A stretch of 64,000 nucleotides of DNA from HGM04593 sp045660825 (GTDB taxonomy: Bacteria > Bacteroidota > Bacteroidia > Bacteroidales > Bacteroidaceae), in NCBI GenBank assembly GCA_045660825.1, contig JAZREN010000067.1, forward strand, positions 1 to 64,000, in the 5' to 3' direction. Each line of letters opens with the position of its first letter. Position 1 is the stretch's first letter. This document shows, piece after piece, positions 51,101-59,753 of the stretch. Made by a program: the position numbers and the translations under genes. Below the pieces are notes generated by a model. That model had not been told where the DNA came from. It saw only the letters and a program-made list of their open reading frames with translations, and made no database searches.

Positions 51101-52678
51101 CCTGTACTTTGTAATTGTGTGGCTTGAACGTACGGGTGCAGTCCATGAGAGTCTTCTCTGGTCGAGCGAGAGGTTCTGTGGTGCATAGTAGTCCTCGCCA
51201 TAGACCACAACCGAAATTATGGTCTTGTTGCCGGCACTCTTTATCTCCACACCGTTGCCAATGTCGAAAGGTGTCTCCTGACCGTCGAGGTTGAACTCAT
51301 AGTCCATGATTGAGGCATTGTGGATTTTACCGCCGCCTTTTCCCCAGCTTCTTGTCTCCACAATGAAGAAGTACTTGAGCGGCATGCTTCTGTCGAAACC
51401 GCTTGTCAGGTCTGTGAGGTCATATCCGAACTCCATTGGCTCTGTATGTAATCCGTTTGTCCAACGGCCAAGCATTGGAATCTCGGGCGCGGGGTTGGTG
51501 TTACCATAGTTACCGTCGCCGGCATATTTGAAGTGCTCGAATTCAATGGTCTTTTCGGGAGCGGTCGCGTTGATGTCGGCCGATATACCTGCCGACAGTT
51601 TTATCTCGCTTCGGCGTGAGTATTCCATCTCCAACTTTATTGTACGCAACGGACGGTAGTCCTTTCTTACCTTGTATATTTCAGGTGCCCACCAGTTCTG
51701 CGAGAATGTGCCGTTGGTGTTGAACGATGCGCCGCCGTATGCGTATGGACAGTAGATGAAACCGTTGTTTCCCCACCAGGTACCCCATGAGTTCACAATG
51801 ATCCATGCACCGACCTCGTCCTTGCTCACCTCACCTGCAACGCCGTTGCCGTCGAGGTCGAACTCGATGCGGTCGTCATATCCCACAATGGTGAGCGCGT
51901 GGTCAACCTGTGGTCCCCACGCCTTCACATATTTCTTGTTCACGACACCTGCTGAACTGTTGGCCGATGTATTGGGGATTCTGCCTTCATAGTTACCGTC
52001 GGCACTTGCTACACCGATACCGCAGATACCGCCGGCCTGGAAACTGTTGTCGCCGTTGTGGTTCCACAGCCAGTTCTTTACTGCCTCACGACCCTCTTCG
52101 GTTCCTACATGTGCAGGGAAGTTTACCGGTTCAAGCATACGGTTGTGCATGGCCTCGAACCATTTGTTGTATCCCTGCATCCAACCGAAATCGTTGTTGG
52201 CACAGTCCTGGCTGCCAAAGAGCGCAGAGTATGTCTGTCCGCCGTATGTGGCTGCCGAAGGCACACCGATGCTTGTCACGAATTCGTTCTTGCCGGAATT
52301 TCCGTTGGTGAGCAACCACACGAAGTGAGAGGGGTAGTAGTTGCTTGAGTTCTTTCCATCAAGGTTGCGATACGCGTTCAGCTCGTATGTGAACATGTAG
52401 CAGATACGCGATGCCGAACCGCACGAACCGCCGTCCTGGTTGAACACGGGCGGGAAGAATTTCTTCTCGGCATTGTTTACGTAGGCGGGACGCTGTGAGC
52501 GTGCTGCCGCGCCTTGTGCTTTTTTTGCTCCCTGCTGTGGCATCAATGACCAGTCGGGGTTTGTCTTGTCGTTGTAGTCGGGGTATGTAGCCCTGTTTAC
52601 GTCGACCTGTGCACTAAGGCTCATTGGCAATGCCACAGCCAGCGCCAGAATACTCTTTAAAAAGTTCTTTGTTGTCAT
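48170..52678 (-). CDS. Secreted papain-like (C1) multidomain cysteine protease
   Basis: The 1502-residue protein has a signal peptide (to SLSAQ, about 24). The C1 peptidase domain follows (about 70-340): FNQDGGSCGSASR with oxyanion Gln81 and catalytic Cys86, VDHALTIVGYDD with His260, and NSWGTWWGNNG with Asn296. An EF-hand-like loop (FDLDGNGVAGE) sits between His and Asn. Then come a beta-rich region, a fibronectin-III-like domain, a LamG-like domain (about 600-740), three PKD-like repeats (about 800-1050), a second LamG-like domain (about 1100-1240) and a discoidin-like region. The C-terminal tail (IYDLQGRKVLHPLKGHIYI) resembles the other secreted proteins here. It follows the GH20 gene by 36 bases, so both probably act together on host glycoprotein. 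Confidence 0.88.
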   Translation of the reverse strand: MTTKNFLKSILALAVALPMSLSAQVDVNRATYPDYNDKTNPDWSLMPQQGAKKAQGAAARSQRPAYVNNAEKKFFPPVFNQDGGSCGSASRICYMFTYELNAYRNLDGKNSSNYYPSHFVWLLTNGNSGKNEFVTSIGVPSAATYGGQTYSALFGSQDCANNDFGWMQGYNKWFEAMHNRMLEPVNFPAHVGTEEGREAVKNWLWNHNGDNSFQAGGICGIGVASADGNYEGRIPNTSANSSAGVVNKKYVKAWGPQVDHALTIVGYDDRIEFDLDGNGVAGEVSKDEVGAWIIVNSWGTWWGNNGFIYCPYAYGGASFNTNGTFSQNWWAPEIYKVRKDYRPLRTIKLEMEYSRRSEIKLSAGISADINATAPEKTIEFEHFKYAGDGNYGNTNPAPEIPMLGRWTNGLHTEPMEFGYDLTDLTSGFDRSMPLKYFFIVETRSWGKGGGKIHNASIMDYEFNLDGQETPFDIGNGVEIKSAGNKTIISVVVYGEDYYAPQNLSLDQRRLSWTAPVRSSHTITKYRIYHNNEQIAEMDAAALAYTIPSSVELNGTFSVSAIYDNDKESQKTTVTAPVAYDSENKVINLKNSGFSIPNVFDQKYNEMTMEFYIKPNSLRDWNQSAGPGWGKFMMHANANGSFTVGWDTNNRSNTDAGTLKAGTWTHIAFVVKDKSMIVYVNGVRKKSFSSNSYSGVGGWGDFVFRANGEGDASDASYDEIRIWNRVRTANEIKNSMNAQFSGSILPDGLVAYYKGDVITQDGTAMLRECVSGNHAAILNTSYSVETSSKTMGKTAATLSASIDPVTSTIYAGTPVKFSATYSDAATKITWNIPDAGINNVTIAEPTATFTSAGEKSVTITAEDSDGKSVSETITVTVNEEPDADATFKVSKTPIILGEKVLFIVENPQLGYTYEWSTPGAEEEKAQGLRASAVYNVGGTHAVTLKVTSISGKKTATSSIDIDVLDSEPVAAFEVNPAIIMKGETTYLTDVSKYNPEGWQWTIESPSKKYVINGQNSSFTPAESGVYDITLKVNNLVGTSSTKRERALIVCNADSKNGLNFTGRDNAKVTAPVTTSRHDAFTVEWWMRPESLSSNCLGIGDSESTFFIKTDGNGKMHVSANGYTGKSSTNDFVIENEWHHYAVIVDGGYMDFYRDGEYYSTSYVSTNAYVPSLSKFTIGNDNAKMNGQIDELRVWTKSVKYEALKAVCNAPLENPTSMDGLLLYYDFNQSGGSVIDRSGNGYDGVRSGFGPDGDAWGLSRGVFSLSGEAGGLSGDVTSEFLTNYRAAFQHSTTLVNSSVSNRFYKLTGWNIENAVTSGGITTGAHVDAQKDKCMTFTTTWDGFSTLSNHKVYQTVTLPAGAYTFTANYHSKWEGQCGNSYVVVDDAKNIPGVASIENALAYTQMAAKGTVMSNKVEFVLEEETQVSLGLLVNMNDKICMTIESFELERDNTEYLEADGLTAIEPVIETVERECDNAIYDLQGRKVLHPLKGHIYIKNGKKFLLK

Positions 52679-52714
52679 AAGTTTTTTTCTTTAATATTTT
52701 TTCTTAGCTGTTGG

Positions 52715-54766
52715 TTATCTTACTATAATTTCGTCTGTGAATAGCCAGCCGCGTTGTGGGCCGCACTTTGCACGGTAGTTGATGTAACGTGCTTTTGCGT
52801 TGCCTTGCCAGCCATACTCTTTGAAGGAGAGTTCCTCGTCCCTTACAACGGTGTGCTCAACGCGTGCCAGTTCGTTGAATTCGCTGCCGTCGCACGATGC
52901 GCTGATGATTACTTCGGCGGGGAACCATACATCGGGGATACACATCTGCATGAACTGCGCTGTCACCTCGGTAATCTCTTTCTCTTCGCCCAAGTCAATG
53001 GTAACATCAACACCGTTTCTGATGAAGCCCTGCCACTTCTTGTCGGTATATGTCCAGCCGCCGCATACTCCGTCAATGAGAGCCTTGTCGCCACCGGCCT
53101 TGTAGCTGTCGCTGTAGGGCGCACTCTCGGCATATGCAATGTTGCCACCGATGGCAAGGTGCTCAACAGGGGTTTGTGCCTCCTTGCGCTGGCCCACTTC
53201 GTTGGCGAGGTCAAAGGCGTTGTAGCCATTGCTGCGCAGGTAGTCTGTTGCCTTGATTGCACGCTCCTTGAATGCTGCATAGTCGCGGTTGGCCGGGTTG
53301 CTCCAACCAATCTCGGCAATGGCAAGAATGCGGGGGTAGATCATGTACTCTACAAGTTCCTCGGTTGGGATATATTCAACCCAAAGGTTACCCTGTATTC
53401 CATAAATAAGGTGTGCCTTTGCACTGTCAATCTCGGCACGTGGGTCGTATGAGTATACCTTCTCGAGCGGCATGTATGGACCGAACGCCATTGGTTGTGT
53501 GTGTGGGGCGTCCTGGTAAGAGTCGAGATAGCAGTAACCACCAGGTGTCATTATTGCCTTGTGGCCGCTTTCAACGGCTGCAATGCCACCTTCTGTTCCG
53601 CGCCATGACATTACTGTTGCATTGGGTGCAAGTCCGCCGTCGAGGATTTCGTCCCAACCGATAATCTGTCGGCCTTTGCTGTTCACGAACTTTTCAATGC
53701 GCTGTATGAGGTAGCTCTGTAGTTCGTTCACGTCCTTTAGTCCTTCTTCCTTCATGCGCTTCTGACACAATGGGCAGTGTGGCCATGATGCCTTGCCTGC
53801 CTCATCGCCACCGATGTGTATGTATTCGCTGGGGAACAGTTCAATGACTTCGCTGAGCACATTCTCAAGAAACTCGAATGTCTTTTCGTTGCCCACGCAG
53901 AAATCGGCCTGCTTATATAGCTCGTGTGTGCACGACAGCTCGGGGTAGGCTGTGAGTGTCTCCTCGCTATGTGCTGGCATCTCAATCTCGGGGATGATGG
54001 TAATGTAACGCTCGGCAGCATATGCCACAAGTTCCTTGATATCCTCCTGTGTGTAGTAGCCACCATATGCGCCCTCGCTGCCTTCTTCAACGTATTTGCG
54101 GTCGCCGAACCACCAGTCCTTCCAAATTGCAGGTGAACGCCATGCAGCAAACTCGGTGAGGCGTGGATATTTCTTTATCTCTATGCGCCAACCTGCGGCG
54201 TCGGTTAGGTGCAGATGCAGGCGGTTCATCTTGAAGTGCGCCATGGCATCAATCTGCTTCTTCACGAACTCCTTGCCAAAGAAATGACGGCTGACGTCGA
54301 GCATGAGTCCACGGTAGGCAAACTGTGGTTCGTCGGTTATTGTACATGCGGGAATGTTTGTACCGCCGTCTGCAAGCTGCAGCAATGTCTGTGCCGCGTA
54401 GAAAAGACCGGCTGCCGATGTCGCCTTTACATCGATTCTCTCATTGGTGACATTGATTGTATAGCCCTCGGGCGAAGAGATGTTTTCCACACTTCCGCAA
54501 ACCTCCATTGCAATACAGTTGCCGGCAACGTTTTCTTCCGTTGCTTCCAACATGTCCCATGCTGCAAGAGCGTTGGCAATGGCGCTCTTGTCATTGTCAT
54601 CGGCTGCAATGTAGAGTCTTGTTCCTTTGCCCACAGTGAAGCTGCCTTTGGCTGTCTCTACCTCTTGAGGAATTGGCAACAGGCTGTGGGTTGGCACAAT
54701 GTCAGCTTTATGCGCGCACGCGCATAATATTAAAAGGCTCGTGAGCCCTAAAAGTATTTTTTTCAT
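52715..54766 (-). CDS. Beta-N-acetylhexosaminidase lipoprotein, GH20
   Basis: The 683-residue lipoprotein has a signal ending LLILCAC (Cys near 15). The GH20b domain follows, then the GH20 TIM-barrel with FAYRGLMLDVSRHFF, HLHLTDAAGWR and the catalytic pair in HIGGDEAGKASW (Asp-Glu near residue 318). A C-terminal F5/8C-like domain (QFMQMCIPDVWFPAEVIIS...RYINYRAKCG) binds carbohydrate. The enzyme removes terminal GlcNAc or GalNAc from glycans. An ATG at 54820 is in frame but precedes no signal peptide; 54766 is chosen. It is co-oriented with the C1 protease 36 bases downstream. Confidence 0.92.
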   Translation of the reverse strand: MKKILLGLTSLLILCACAHKADIVPTHSLLPIPQEVETAKGSFTVGKGTRLYIAADDNDKSAIANALAAWDMLEATEENVAGNCIAMEVCGSVENISSPEGYTINVTNERIDVKATSAAGLFYAAQTLLQLADGGTNIPACTITDEPQFAYRGLMLDVSRHFFGKEFVKKQIDAMAHFKMNRLHLHLTDAAGWRIEIKKYPRLTEFAAWRSPAIWKDWWFGDRKYVEEGSEGAYGGYYTQEDIKELVAYAAERYITIIPEIEMPAHSEETLTAYPELSCTHELYKQADFCVGNEKTFEFLENVLSEVIELFPSEYIHIGGDEAGKASWPHCPLCQKRMKEEGLKDVNELQSYLIQRIEKFVNSKGRQIIGWDEILDGGLAPNATVMSWRGTEGGIAAVESGHKAIMTPGGYCYLDSYQDAPHTQPMAFGPYMPLEKVYSYDPRAEIDSAKAHLIYGIQGNLWVEYIPTEELVEYMIYPRILAIAEIGWSNPANRDYAAFKERAIKATDYLRSNGYNAFDLANEVGQRKEAQTPVEHLAIGGNIAYAESAPYSDSYKAGGDKALIDGVCGGWTYTDKKWQGFIRNGVDVTIDLGEEKEITEVTAQFMQMCIPDVWFPAEVIISASCDGSEFNELARVEHTVVRDEELSFKEYGWQGNAKARYINYRAKCGPQRGWLFTDEIIVR

Positions 54767-54827
54767 ACGATGGTTAGTTCTTTCGGTGCGAAGATATGAT
54801 TTTTTTATAAAAAATATCACATTTTTC

Positions 54828-54859
54828 TTGGAAAGTATTAAAAAAGTGTTTTATATTTG
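54828..54859 (+). promoter_or_regulatory. Promoter of the ABC-GntR operon
   Basis: TTG at 54828-54830, 21 bases, then TATATTTG at 54852-54859. Transcription would start at about 54866, inside the operator below, leaving a leader of about 20 bases. Confidence 0.6.
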
Positions 54860-54860
54860 C

Positions 54861-54884
54861 AGTGTACTAATAAACTAATACACT
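54861..54884. promoter_or_regulatory. GntR/YtrA operator touching the first codon
   Basis: AGTGTA-N12-TACACT (54861-54884) ends one base before the ATG at 54885. YtrA-type GntR proteins bind this inverted form, and one is encoded as the third gene of the operon (56514). The site overlaps the transcript start, so binding would block initiation. Confidence 0.65.
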
Positions 54885-55685
54885 ATGATAACGATTAAGG
54901 ATTTGTCATTTGCATATTCAGGCGAAAAGGTTCTGGATTGCATAAGTACTACCTTTGAGCAAGGTAGGATATACGGTCTGCTCGGTGCCAACGGAGTGGG
55001 CAAGAGCACACTCTTCAAGTTGCTGTGCGGTTTGCTTACAGCAAAGGAAGGAAGTATAGAAATCGATGGCTATTCGCCTGTTGACCGCAAACCGGGTTTC
55101 TTGTCCAAAGTCTTTTATATCCCCGAGGATTTCGAAGGCCCTGCTGTGTCAATAAAGAACTATGCAAGCGGAATTGCTGCCTTCTATCCCAATTATGATG
55201 AGGCGCAGTTGCGTAGTCTGCTTGCCGAGTTCCAGATAGACATTGACCGCAAGTTCACAACCCTTTCGCTTGGCCAGCGCAAGAAGGCAATCCTGTGTAT
55301 TGCTCTTGCAATGAAAACCGAGTATCTGTTGCTCGACGAGCCTACCAATGGTCTCGACATTCCAAGCAAGCTCGAGTTCCGCAAGATGGTGGCAAGCACA
55401 ATGGACGAGAACCGTACAATAATAATCTCCACTCATCAGGTGAAGGATGTTGAAAACCTGCTCGACCACATTATGATACTCGACAAACGTGCTGTGTTGC
55501 TCGATAAGAGTGTTGCCGACATACAGATGGAGTATCTCTTTGAAACAACCAATACCATCCCCGACGATGCACTCTTTGTAGAGGCCGGCCTTGGTGGTTG
55601 CAGCTCAATCAGAAAGAACACTACCGGCGAGGAGAGCCGCATTAACATAGAACTTTTGTTCAATTACATCAACTCAAAAAAGTAA
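54885..55685 (+). CDS. ABC transporter ATP-binding protein
   Basis: The 266-residue protein has Walker A GANGVGKST (about 35-43), ABC signature LSLGQRKK, Walker B YLLLDEPTNGLD and switch His in IISTHQ. The short C-terminal tail has no regulatory domain. It partners the permease 6 bases downstream. YtrB/BcrA-like exporters of this type often handle peptide antibiotics or cell-envelope stress. Confidence 0.92.
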   Translation: MITIKDLSFAYSGEKVLDCISTTFEQGRIYGLLGANGVGKSTLFKLLCGLLTAKEGSIEIDGYSPVDRKPGFLSKVFYIPEDFEGPAVSIKNYASGIAAFYPNYDEAQLRSLLAEFQIDIDRKFTTLSLGQRKKAILCIALAMKTEYLLLDEPTNGLDIPSKLEFRKMVASTMDENRTIIISTHQVKDVENLLDHIMILDKRAVLLDKSVADIQMEYLFETTNTIPDDALFVEAGLGGCSSIRKNTTGEESRINIELLFNYINSKK

Positions 55686-55691
55686 ACCATT

Positions 55692-56501
55692 ATGAACGAT
55701 ACATTTGATATAAAGCGTCTGGGTAGGCTTATAAAGTACGAGGTGACAAACTACATACCCAATTTTTTCAAGTCGCTTCTTATTTTTTCAAGCGTAATAG
55801 CTGCAGTGTGGATATTCTCGCTTACCGTTGATTTCGACGTTTGCCCCCATAGTAGGGCTGGACTTGTGATGGCACTATTCACATTGGCGATAATATTAAG
55901 CCCTTTCATTGTCTACAAGGACATGAACAACCGCAAAAAAGGTTACATATATGCTATGATACCCGCAAGCACGCTCGAGAAACTGTTGTCTATGGTTGTG
56001 CTCTGCGTTATCATTGTGCCGCTTCTTACGTATGCCGTGCTCACCGCTACCGACCTGTTACTGTGGCTCCTGTCAAAAGCGGGTATAGGCACGTTCTTGC
56101 ATATGGAGTTCTACAATCCGTTTACCGCCGTTAAATTCGTGGATGATGAATATATGCTGCCCCATATATATCCTGTATTCGAAAGCATTATCTATTTTGT
56201 CAATCTTATTGCTTATACAATAATGTTCAATACAATCTTCCGCAAGAATAAGGTGCTGAAGACCATTCTTTTCAATATAACTTTGTCATTTGCATTTGTG
56301 ATATCGACTGCCGTCATTGTAAATATTACAACACCCGAATTTTGGGAGGATACATTTAAAGGCTTGATTGAGTGGCTTGATGGAAAAACAGACGTGGAGC
56401 TGTTCGGTTATGTAATGACCACAGTCCGTTGCTTGACAATTCTTATGTCAATGGCATTCCTCTCCATCACCTATTTCAGAATAAAGAAAGTGAACTATTA
56501 A
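55692..56501 (+). CDS. ABC-2-like membrane permease
   Basis: The 269-residue hydrophobic protein has about six membrane helices, among them FKSLLIFSSVIAAVWIFSLTV, GLVMALFTLAIILSPFIVY and LLSMVVLCVIIVPLLTYAVL. It is encoded 6 bases after the ATPase and 12 before the GntR regulator. Substrate unknown. Confidence 0.82.
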   Translation: MNDTFDIKRLGRLIKYEVTNYIPNFFKSLLIFSSVIAAVWIFSLTVDFDVCPHSRAGLVMALFTLAIILSPFIVYKDMNNRKKGYIYAMIPASTLEKLLSMVVLCVIIVPLLTYAVLTATDLLLWLLSKAGIGTFLHMEFYNPFTAVKFVDDEYMLPHIYPVFESIIYFVNLIAYTIMFNTIFRKNKVLKTILFNITLSFAFVISTAVIVNITTPEFWEDTFKGLIEWLDGKTDVELFGYVMTTVRCLTILMSMAFLSITYFRIKKVNY

Positions 56502-56513
56502 TGAGTTTCTATT

Positions 56514-56858
56514 ATGGAGTATAACGAACACAAACCCATTTATCTGCAGAACGTGGATTTGATGCAGGAGAAGATTATGCGCGGCGAATGGCGCGAGGAG
56601 GAGCGCATCCCCTCTGTGCGCGAGATGGGTGCGATGGTGGGTGTTAATCCGAATACCATTGTCCGCTCCTACCAGTTGCTCGAGACGCAGGAGATAATTT
56701 ACAACAAGCGTGGTCTTGGCTATTTTGTCAAGGAGGGTGCTGTTGCACGTATAAAAGAGAATATGAAACGTGAGTTCATAGCTACCGAACTTCCGCAGTT
56801 CAAGGCTAAGGTAGAGATGCTTGGAATCACAAAAGAGGAACTTGTAAAACTGTTATAA
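56514..56858 (+). CDS. GntR-family (YtrA type) transcriptional regulator
   Basis: The 114-residue protein is a GntR winged helix (IPSVREMGAMVGVNPNTIVRSYQLLETQEIIYNKRGLGYFV, about 27-67) with the short C-terminal helix of the YtrA group and no ligand-binding domain. It probably represses its own operon through the AGTGTA-N12-TACACT site at 54861. Confidence 0.88.
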   Translation: MEYNEHKPIYLQNVDLMQEKIMRGEWREEERIPSVREMGAMVGVNPNTIVRSYQLLETQEIIYNKRGLGYFVKEGAVARIKENMKREFIATELPQFKAKVEMLGITKEELVKLL

Positions 56859-56860
56859 CT

Positions 56861-57253
56861 ATGAAAAAGTATATTCCCCTATTGTTGCTGTCAGTGCTGT
56901 TTGCCTTGCAGTCGTGCGTGCAGTGCAGTACCACAACCGGCAACTTTGAAAGGCTTTCCGTAGAGGAGTTCAAGGCATTTATTGCCGATTCTACCGTGCA
57001 GCTTGTCGACGTGCGCACAGCCGAAGAATATGCCGAAGGACATCTCCCGGGTAGCGTGAACATTGATGTGATAAAAGGTCATGAGGAACTTGCTACAGTA
57101 CTCGATCCCGAACGCCCCGTTGCTCTCTATTGCCGTAGTGGAAGGCGCAGCGAGAATGCCGGCTGGGTGCTGGAAAAGGCCTTCTTCAAGAAGGTGGTTG
57201 ACCTTGAAGGTGGCTACAATGCCTGGATGGAATATTATGGCGACAGTAAATGA
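56861..57253 (+). CDS. Rhodanese-domain lipoprotein
   Basis: The 130-residue protein has a lipoprotein signal (MKKYIPLLLLSVLFALQSC). One rhodanese domain follows: VQLVDVRTAEEYAEGHLPGSVNID, active-site LYCRSGRRSENAG with the catalytic Cys near residue 93, and LEGGYNAWMEY. Rhodaneses transfer sulfane sulfur. It starts 2 bases after the GntR stop. Confidence 0.88.
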   Translation: MKKYIPLLLLSVLFALQSCVQCSTTTGNFERLSVEEFKAFIADSTVQLVDVRTAEEYAEGHLPGSVNIDVIKGHEELATVLDPERPVALYCRSGRRSENAGWVLEKAFFKKVVDLEGGYNAWMEYYGDSK

Positions 57254-57280
57254 GTGTGTAACCATTAAGATTTGTCTATT

Positions 57281-59056
57281 ATGAAAGAATTTTTTAAAAC
57301 TACGTTTGCCTGTGTGCTGGCGATGGTAGTAGCAGGAATTATTTTCTTTATTGTGGGAATAGGTATTGTTGTCGGTATTGTCACATCATCTGATGACAAA
57401 GGTGAGATTGAAAAGAACTCTGTGCTTTTCCTTGACCTTAACGGAGCCATTGAGGAGCGTGCCGTGGAAAATCCTTTGGCATCAATAATGGACGATGAGT
57501 TCAAGACCTATGGTCTCGATGAAATCATAGCAGCTATCAAAGAGGCTAAGAATAACGGAAATATAAAGGGAATATATCTGCAGGCCGGCGCTGTAGAGGG
57601 TGCATCGGGGGCTTCACTTGAGGAGATACGCGGCGAGCTTGCTTCCTTCAAGGAGAGCGGCAAGTTCATTGTTGCCTATGGCGACCAGTATTCACAGGAA
57701 CTCTATTATCTTGCCACTATTGCCGACAAGGTAATCCTTAATCCTCAGGGAAGCATCTCATGGCATGGTCTTGCGTCAACCCCAATATTCTACAAGGATT
57801 TGCTTGAGAAGGTAGGCGTTGAGATGCAGGTATTCAAGGTGGGTACCTACAAGTCGGCAGTCGAGCCGTTCATAGCAACAGAGATGAGCGATGCAAACCG
57901 CGAACAGATCTCTGAACTGTTGGCTTCTACTTGGGACGAGCTGCTCACAGCAGTGTCGGCATCGCGCAATGTACCAAAGGAGACACTCAATGAATATGCC
58001 GACAGGTTCATGGATTTTTGCCCAGCACAGGAGTATGTGGAGTGCGGCATGGCCGATACCTTGCTATACAAGGATGGTGTGTTGGATTATCTCAAGAGTC
58101 TTACAGGTGTTGCAGCAGACGATGAACTGAACCTTGTTACTATGGAGGTCATGAGAAACCGGTTGAAGGAAAACAGCATGCTTGAGGAAGCTGCCGGCAA
58201 GAGCAAGATTGCCGTATATTATGCATTCGGCGAGATTGACGGTTCTACATCATCTCTTGAAGAGGGTATAAACTCAAAAAAGGTTATCAAGGAACTGCGT
58301 GAATTGCGTGAGGACGATGATGTGAAGGCTGTTGTCCTCCGTGTGAACTCTCCGGGTGGCAGTGCCTACGGCTCTGAGCAGATATGGCGTGAGGTTACGC
58401 TCCTGAAGGCGGCAAAGCCTGTGGTGGTATCAATGGGTGACTATGCGGCATCGGGCGGTTACTATATCTCATGTGCTGCAGACTGCATTGTCGCCAGTCC
58501 CATCACGCTCACCGGCTCAATTGGTATTTTTGGAGTAATCCCAAGCGCCGAGAAACTGTTGAAAGATAAGGTCGGTCTTGATTTCGATGTGGTGAAAACC
58601 AACCAGATGGCAGATTTCGGGAGTTTGTCACGCACTTTCACCCCCCAGGAGAGAGTTGTCCTGCAGAACTACGTCAATAACGGATATGCACTGTTCCTGA
58701 AACGCTGTGCCGACGGACGCGGTGTTACTGTCGAAGAGATAGCAAAGATTGCCGAAGGCCGTGTATGGACCGGCAGCAAAGCCAAGGAGATTGGATTGGT
58801 TGATGAACTTGGCGACCTTGACAAGGCTGTTGCAATTGCGGCGCAGAAGGCCGGGCTTGCACGTTATTGCGTGAAGGCATATCCCGAGGAGAAACCTTTT
58901 GTCGAGAAACTGATGGATACAAATAAGGAGGATTATATGGAGACTATGGCGCGTGAAACCTTCGGCGGTTATTACAATAGCATCAAGTTCATCCGCAACA
59001 TCGGTAACTGCGACCGCATTCAGGCACGCCTGCCATTTGAGCTGAATATCTGGTAA
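57281..59056 (+). CDS. sppA: Signal peptide peptidase SppA, 67K type
   Basis: The 591-residue inner-membrane serine protease degrades signal peptides left after cleavage. An N-terminal helix (TTFACVLAMVVAGIIFFIVGIGIVV) is followed by two S49 domains. The catalytic Lys is in GTYKSAVEPF (near 190) and the catalytic Ser in YAASGGYYISCAAD (near 389), the two-domain Lys-Ser dyad of SppA. A TTG nine bases earlier is rejected in favour of the ATG at 57281. Confidence 0.93.
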   Translation: MKEFFKTTFACVLAMVVAGIIFFIVGIGIVVGIVTSSDDKGEIEKNSVLFLDLNGAIEERAVENPLASIMDDEFKTYGLDEIIAAIKEAKNNGNIKGIYLQAGAVEGASGASLEEIRGELASFKESGKFIVAYGDQYSQELYYLATIADKVILNPQGSISWHGLASTPIFYKDLLEKVGVEMQVFKVGTYKSAVEPFIATEMSDANREQISELLASTWDELLTAVSASRNVPKETLNEYADRFMDFCPAQEYVECGMADTLLYKDGVLDYLKSLTGVAADDELNLVTMEVMRNRLKENSMLEEAAGKSKIAVYYAFGEIDGSTSSLEEGINSKKVIKELRELREDDDVKAVVLRVNSPGGSAYGSEQIWREVTLLKAAKPVVVSMGDYAASGGYYISCAADCIVASPITLTGSIGIFGVIPSAEKLLKDKVGLDFDVVKTNQMADFGSLSRTFTPQERVVLQNYVNNGYALFLKRCADGRGVTVEEIAKIAEGRVWTGSKAKEIGLVDELGDLDKAVAIAAQKAGLARYCVKAYPEEKPFVEKLMDTNKEDYMETMARETFGGYYNSIKFIRNIGNCDRIQARLPFELNIW

Positions 59057-59082
59057 CCATTGTAAAATGATTTATAATTCAC

Positions 59083-59748
59083 ATGAATATGAAAAAACTT
59101 TGTTCTCTTTTTGTAGCCGCTTCCATGCTGCTTCTTGTGGGATGCGAAATCAAATATAACGGTGTGGCAGTCCAGTTGAACAACGAGTGTACATATATCC
59201 TTGACGAGGAACTGCTTGCCTCACTTGAGTTGAGCGGTGGAGTAGATGTGGTAGTGGACACTGCCATGGCAAAGAATAAGGTACGTGTAGTTTCAAACAC
59301 CGATGACTTCAGCAAGCTTGTGGTGAAAGCCGAGAAAGGCAGGCTGGTGATTTCAAGTAAACGTGAGTTAGGGAATATTGAGTATAAGGCCTATGTTCCT
59401 GCTTGCGCTTACAGTGCAGTGGCTGTTGCAGGCGGCTGTGATTTGGAGTGGAATGGTTGCGATGTCGATAAATTGGCTGTAACAGTGTCCGGTGGTGCCG
59501 ACTGCGAAATCAAAGGCCGTTGCAATGTTCTTGCCGTTGCTGTATCGGGTGGCGCTGATGTTGATTTTGATGAATTGGTTGCCGGCGATGTGTCTGTGGT
59601 TGCATCAGGTGGCGCCGATGCAGAATTGTACGCAATGAGGACAATCTCGGTCGTCGCTTCAGGCGGTGCCGATGTCTACATTTCTGGAACACCACAAATC
59701 TCGGATTGGAGTGTGTCAGGTGGTGCTGATGTCCACATAAACAAGTAA
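59083..59748 (+). CDS. DUF2807 (head-GIN) lipoprotein with SGGAD repeats
   Basis: The 221-residue protein has a lipoprotein signal (MKKLCSLFVAASMLLLVGC). A right-handed beta structure follows with repeats of 'SGGAD': VTVSGGADCEIK, VAVSGGADVDF, VVASGGADAEL, VVASGGADVYIS and SVSGGADVHI. This is the DUF2807 pattern of surface-anchored auto-transporter-adhesin-like proteins. Function unknown. It is in the ABC operon 26 bases after sppA. Confidence 0.85.
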   Translation: MNMKKLCSLFVAASMLLLVGCEIKYNGVAVQLNNECTYILDEELLASLELSGGVDVVVDTAMAKNKVRVVSNTDDFSKLVVKAEKGRLVISSKRELGNIEYKAYVPACAYSAVAVAGGCDLEWNGCDVDKLAVTVSGGADCEIKGRCNVLAVAVSGGADVDFDELVAGDVSVVASGGADAELYAMRTISVVASGGADVYISGTPQISDWSVSGGADVHINK

Positions 59749-59753
59749 GACTC

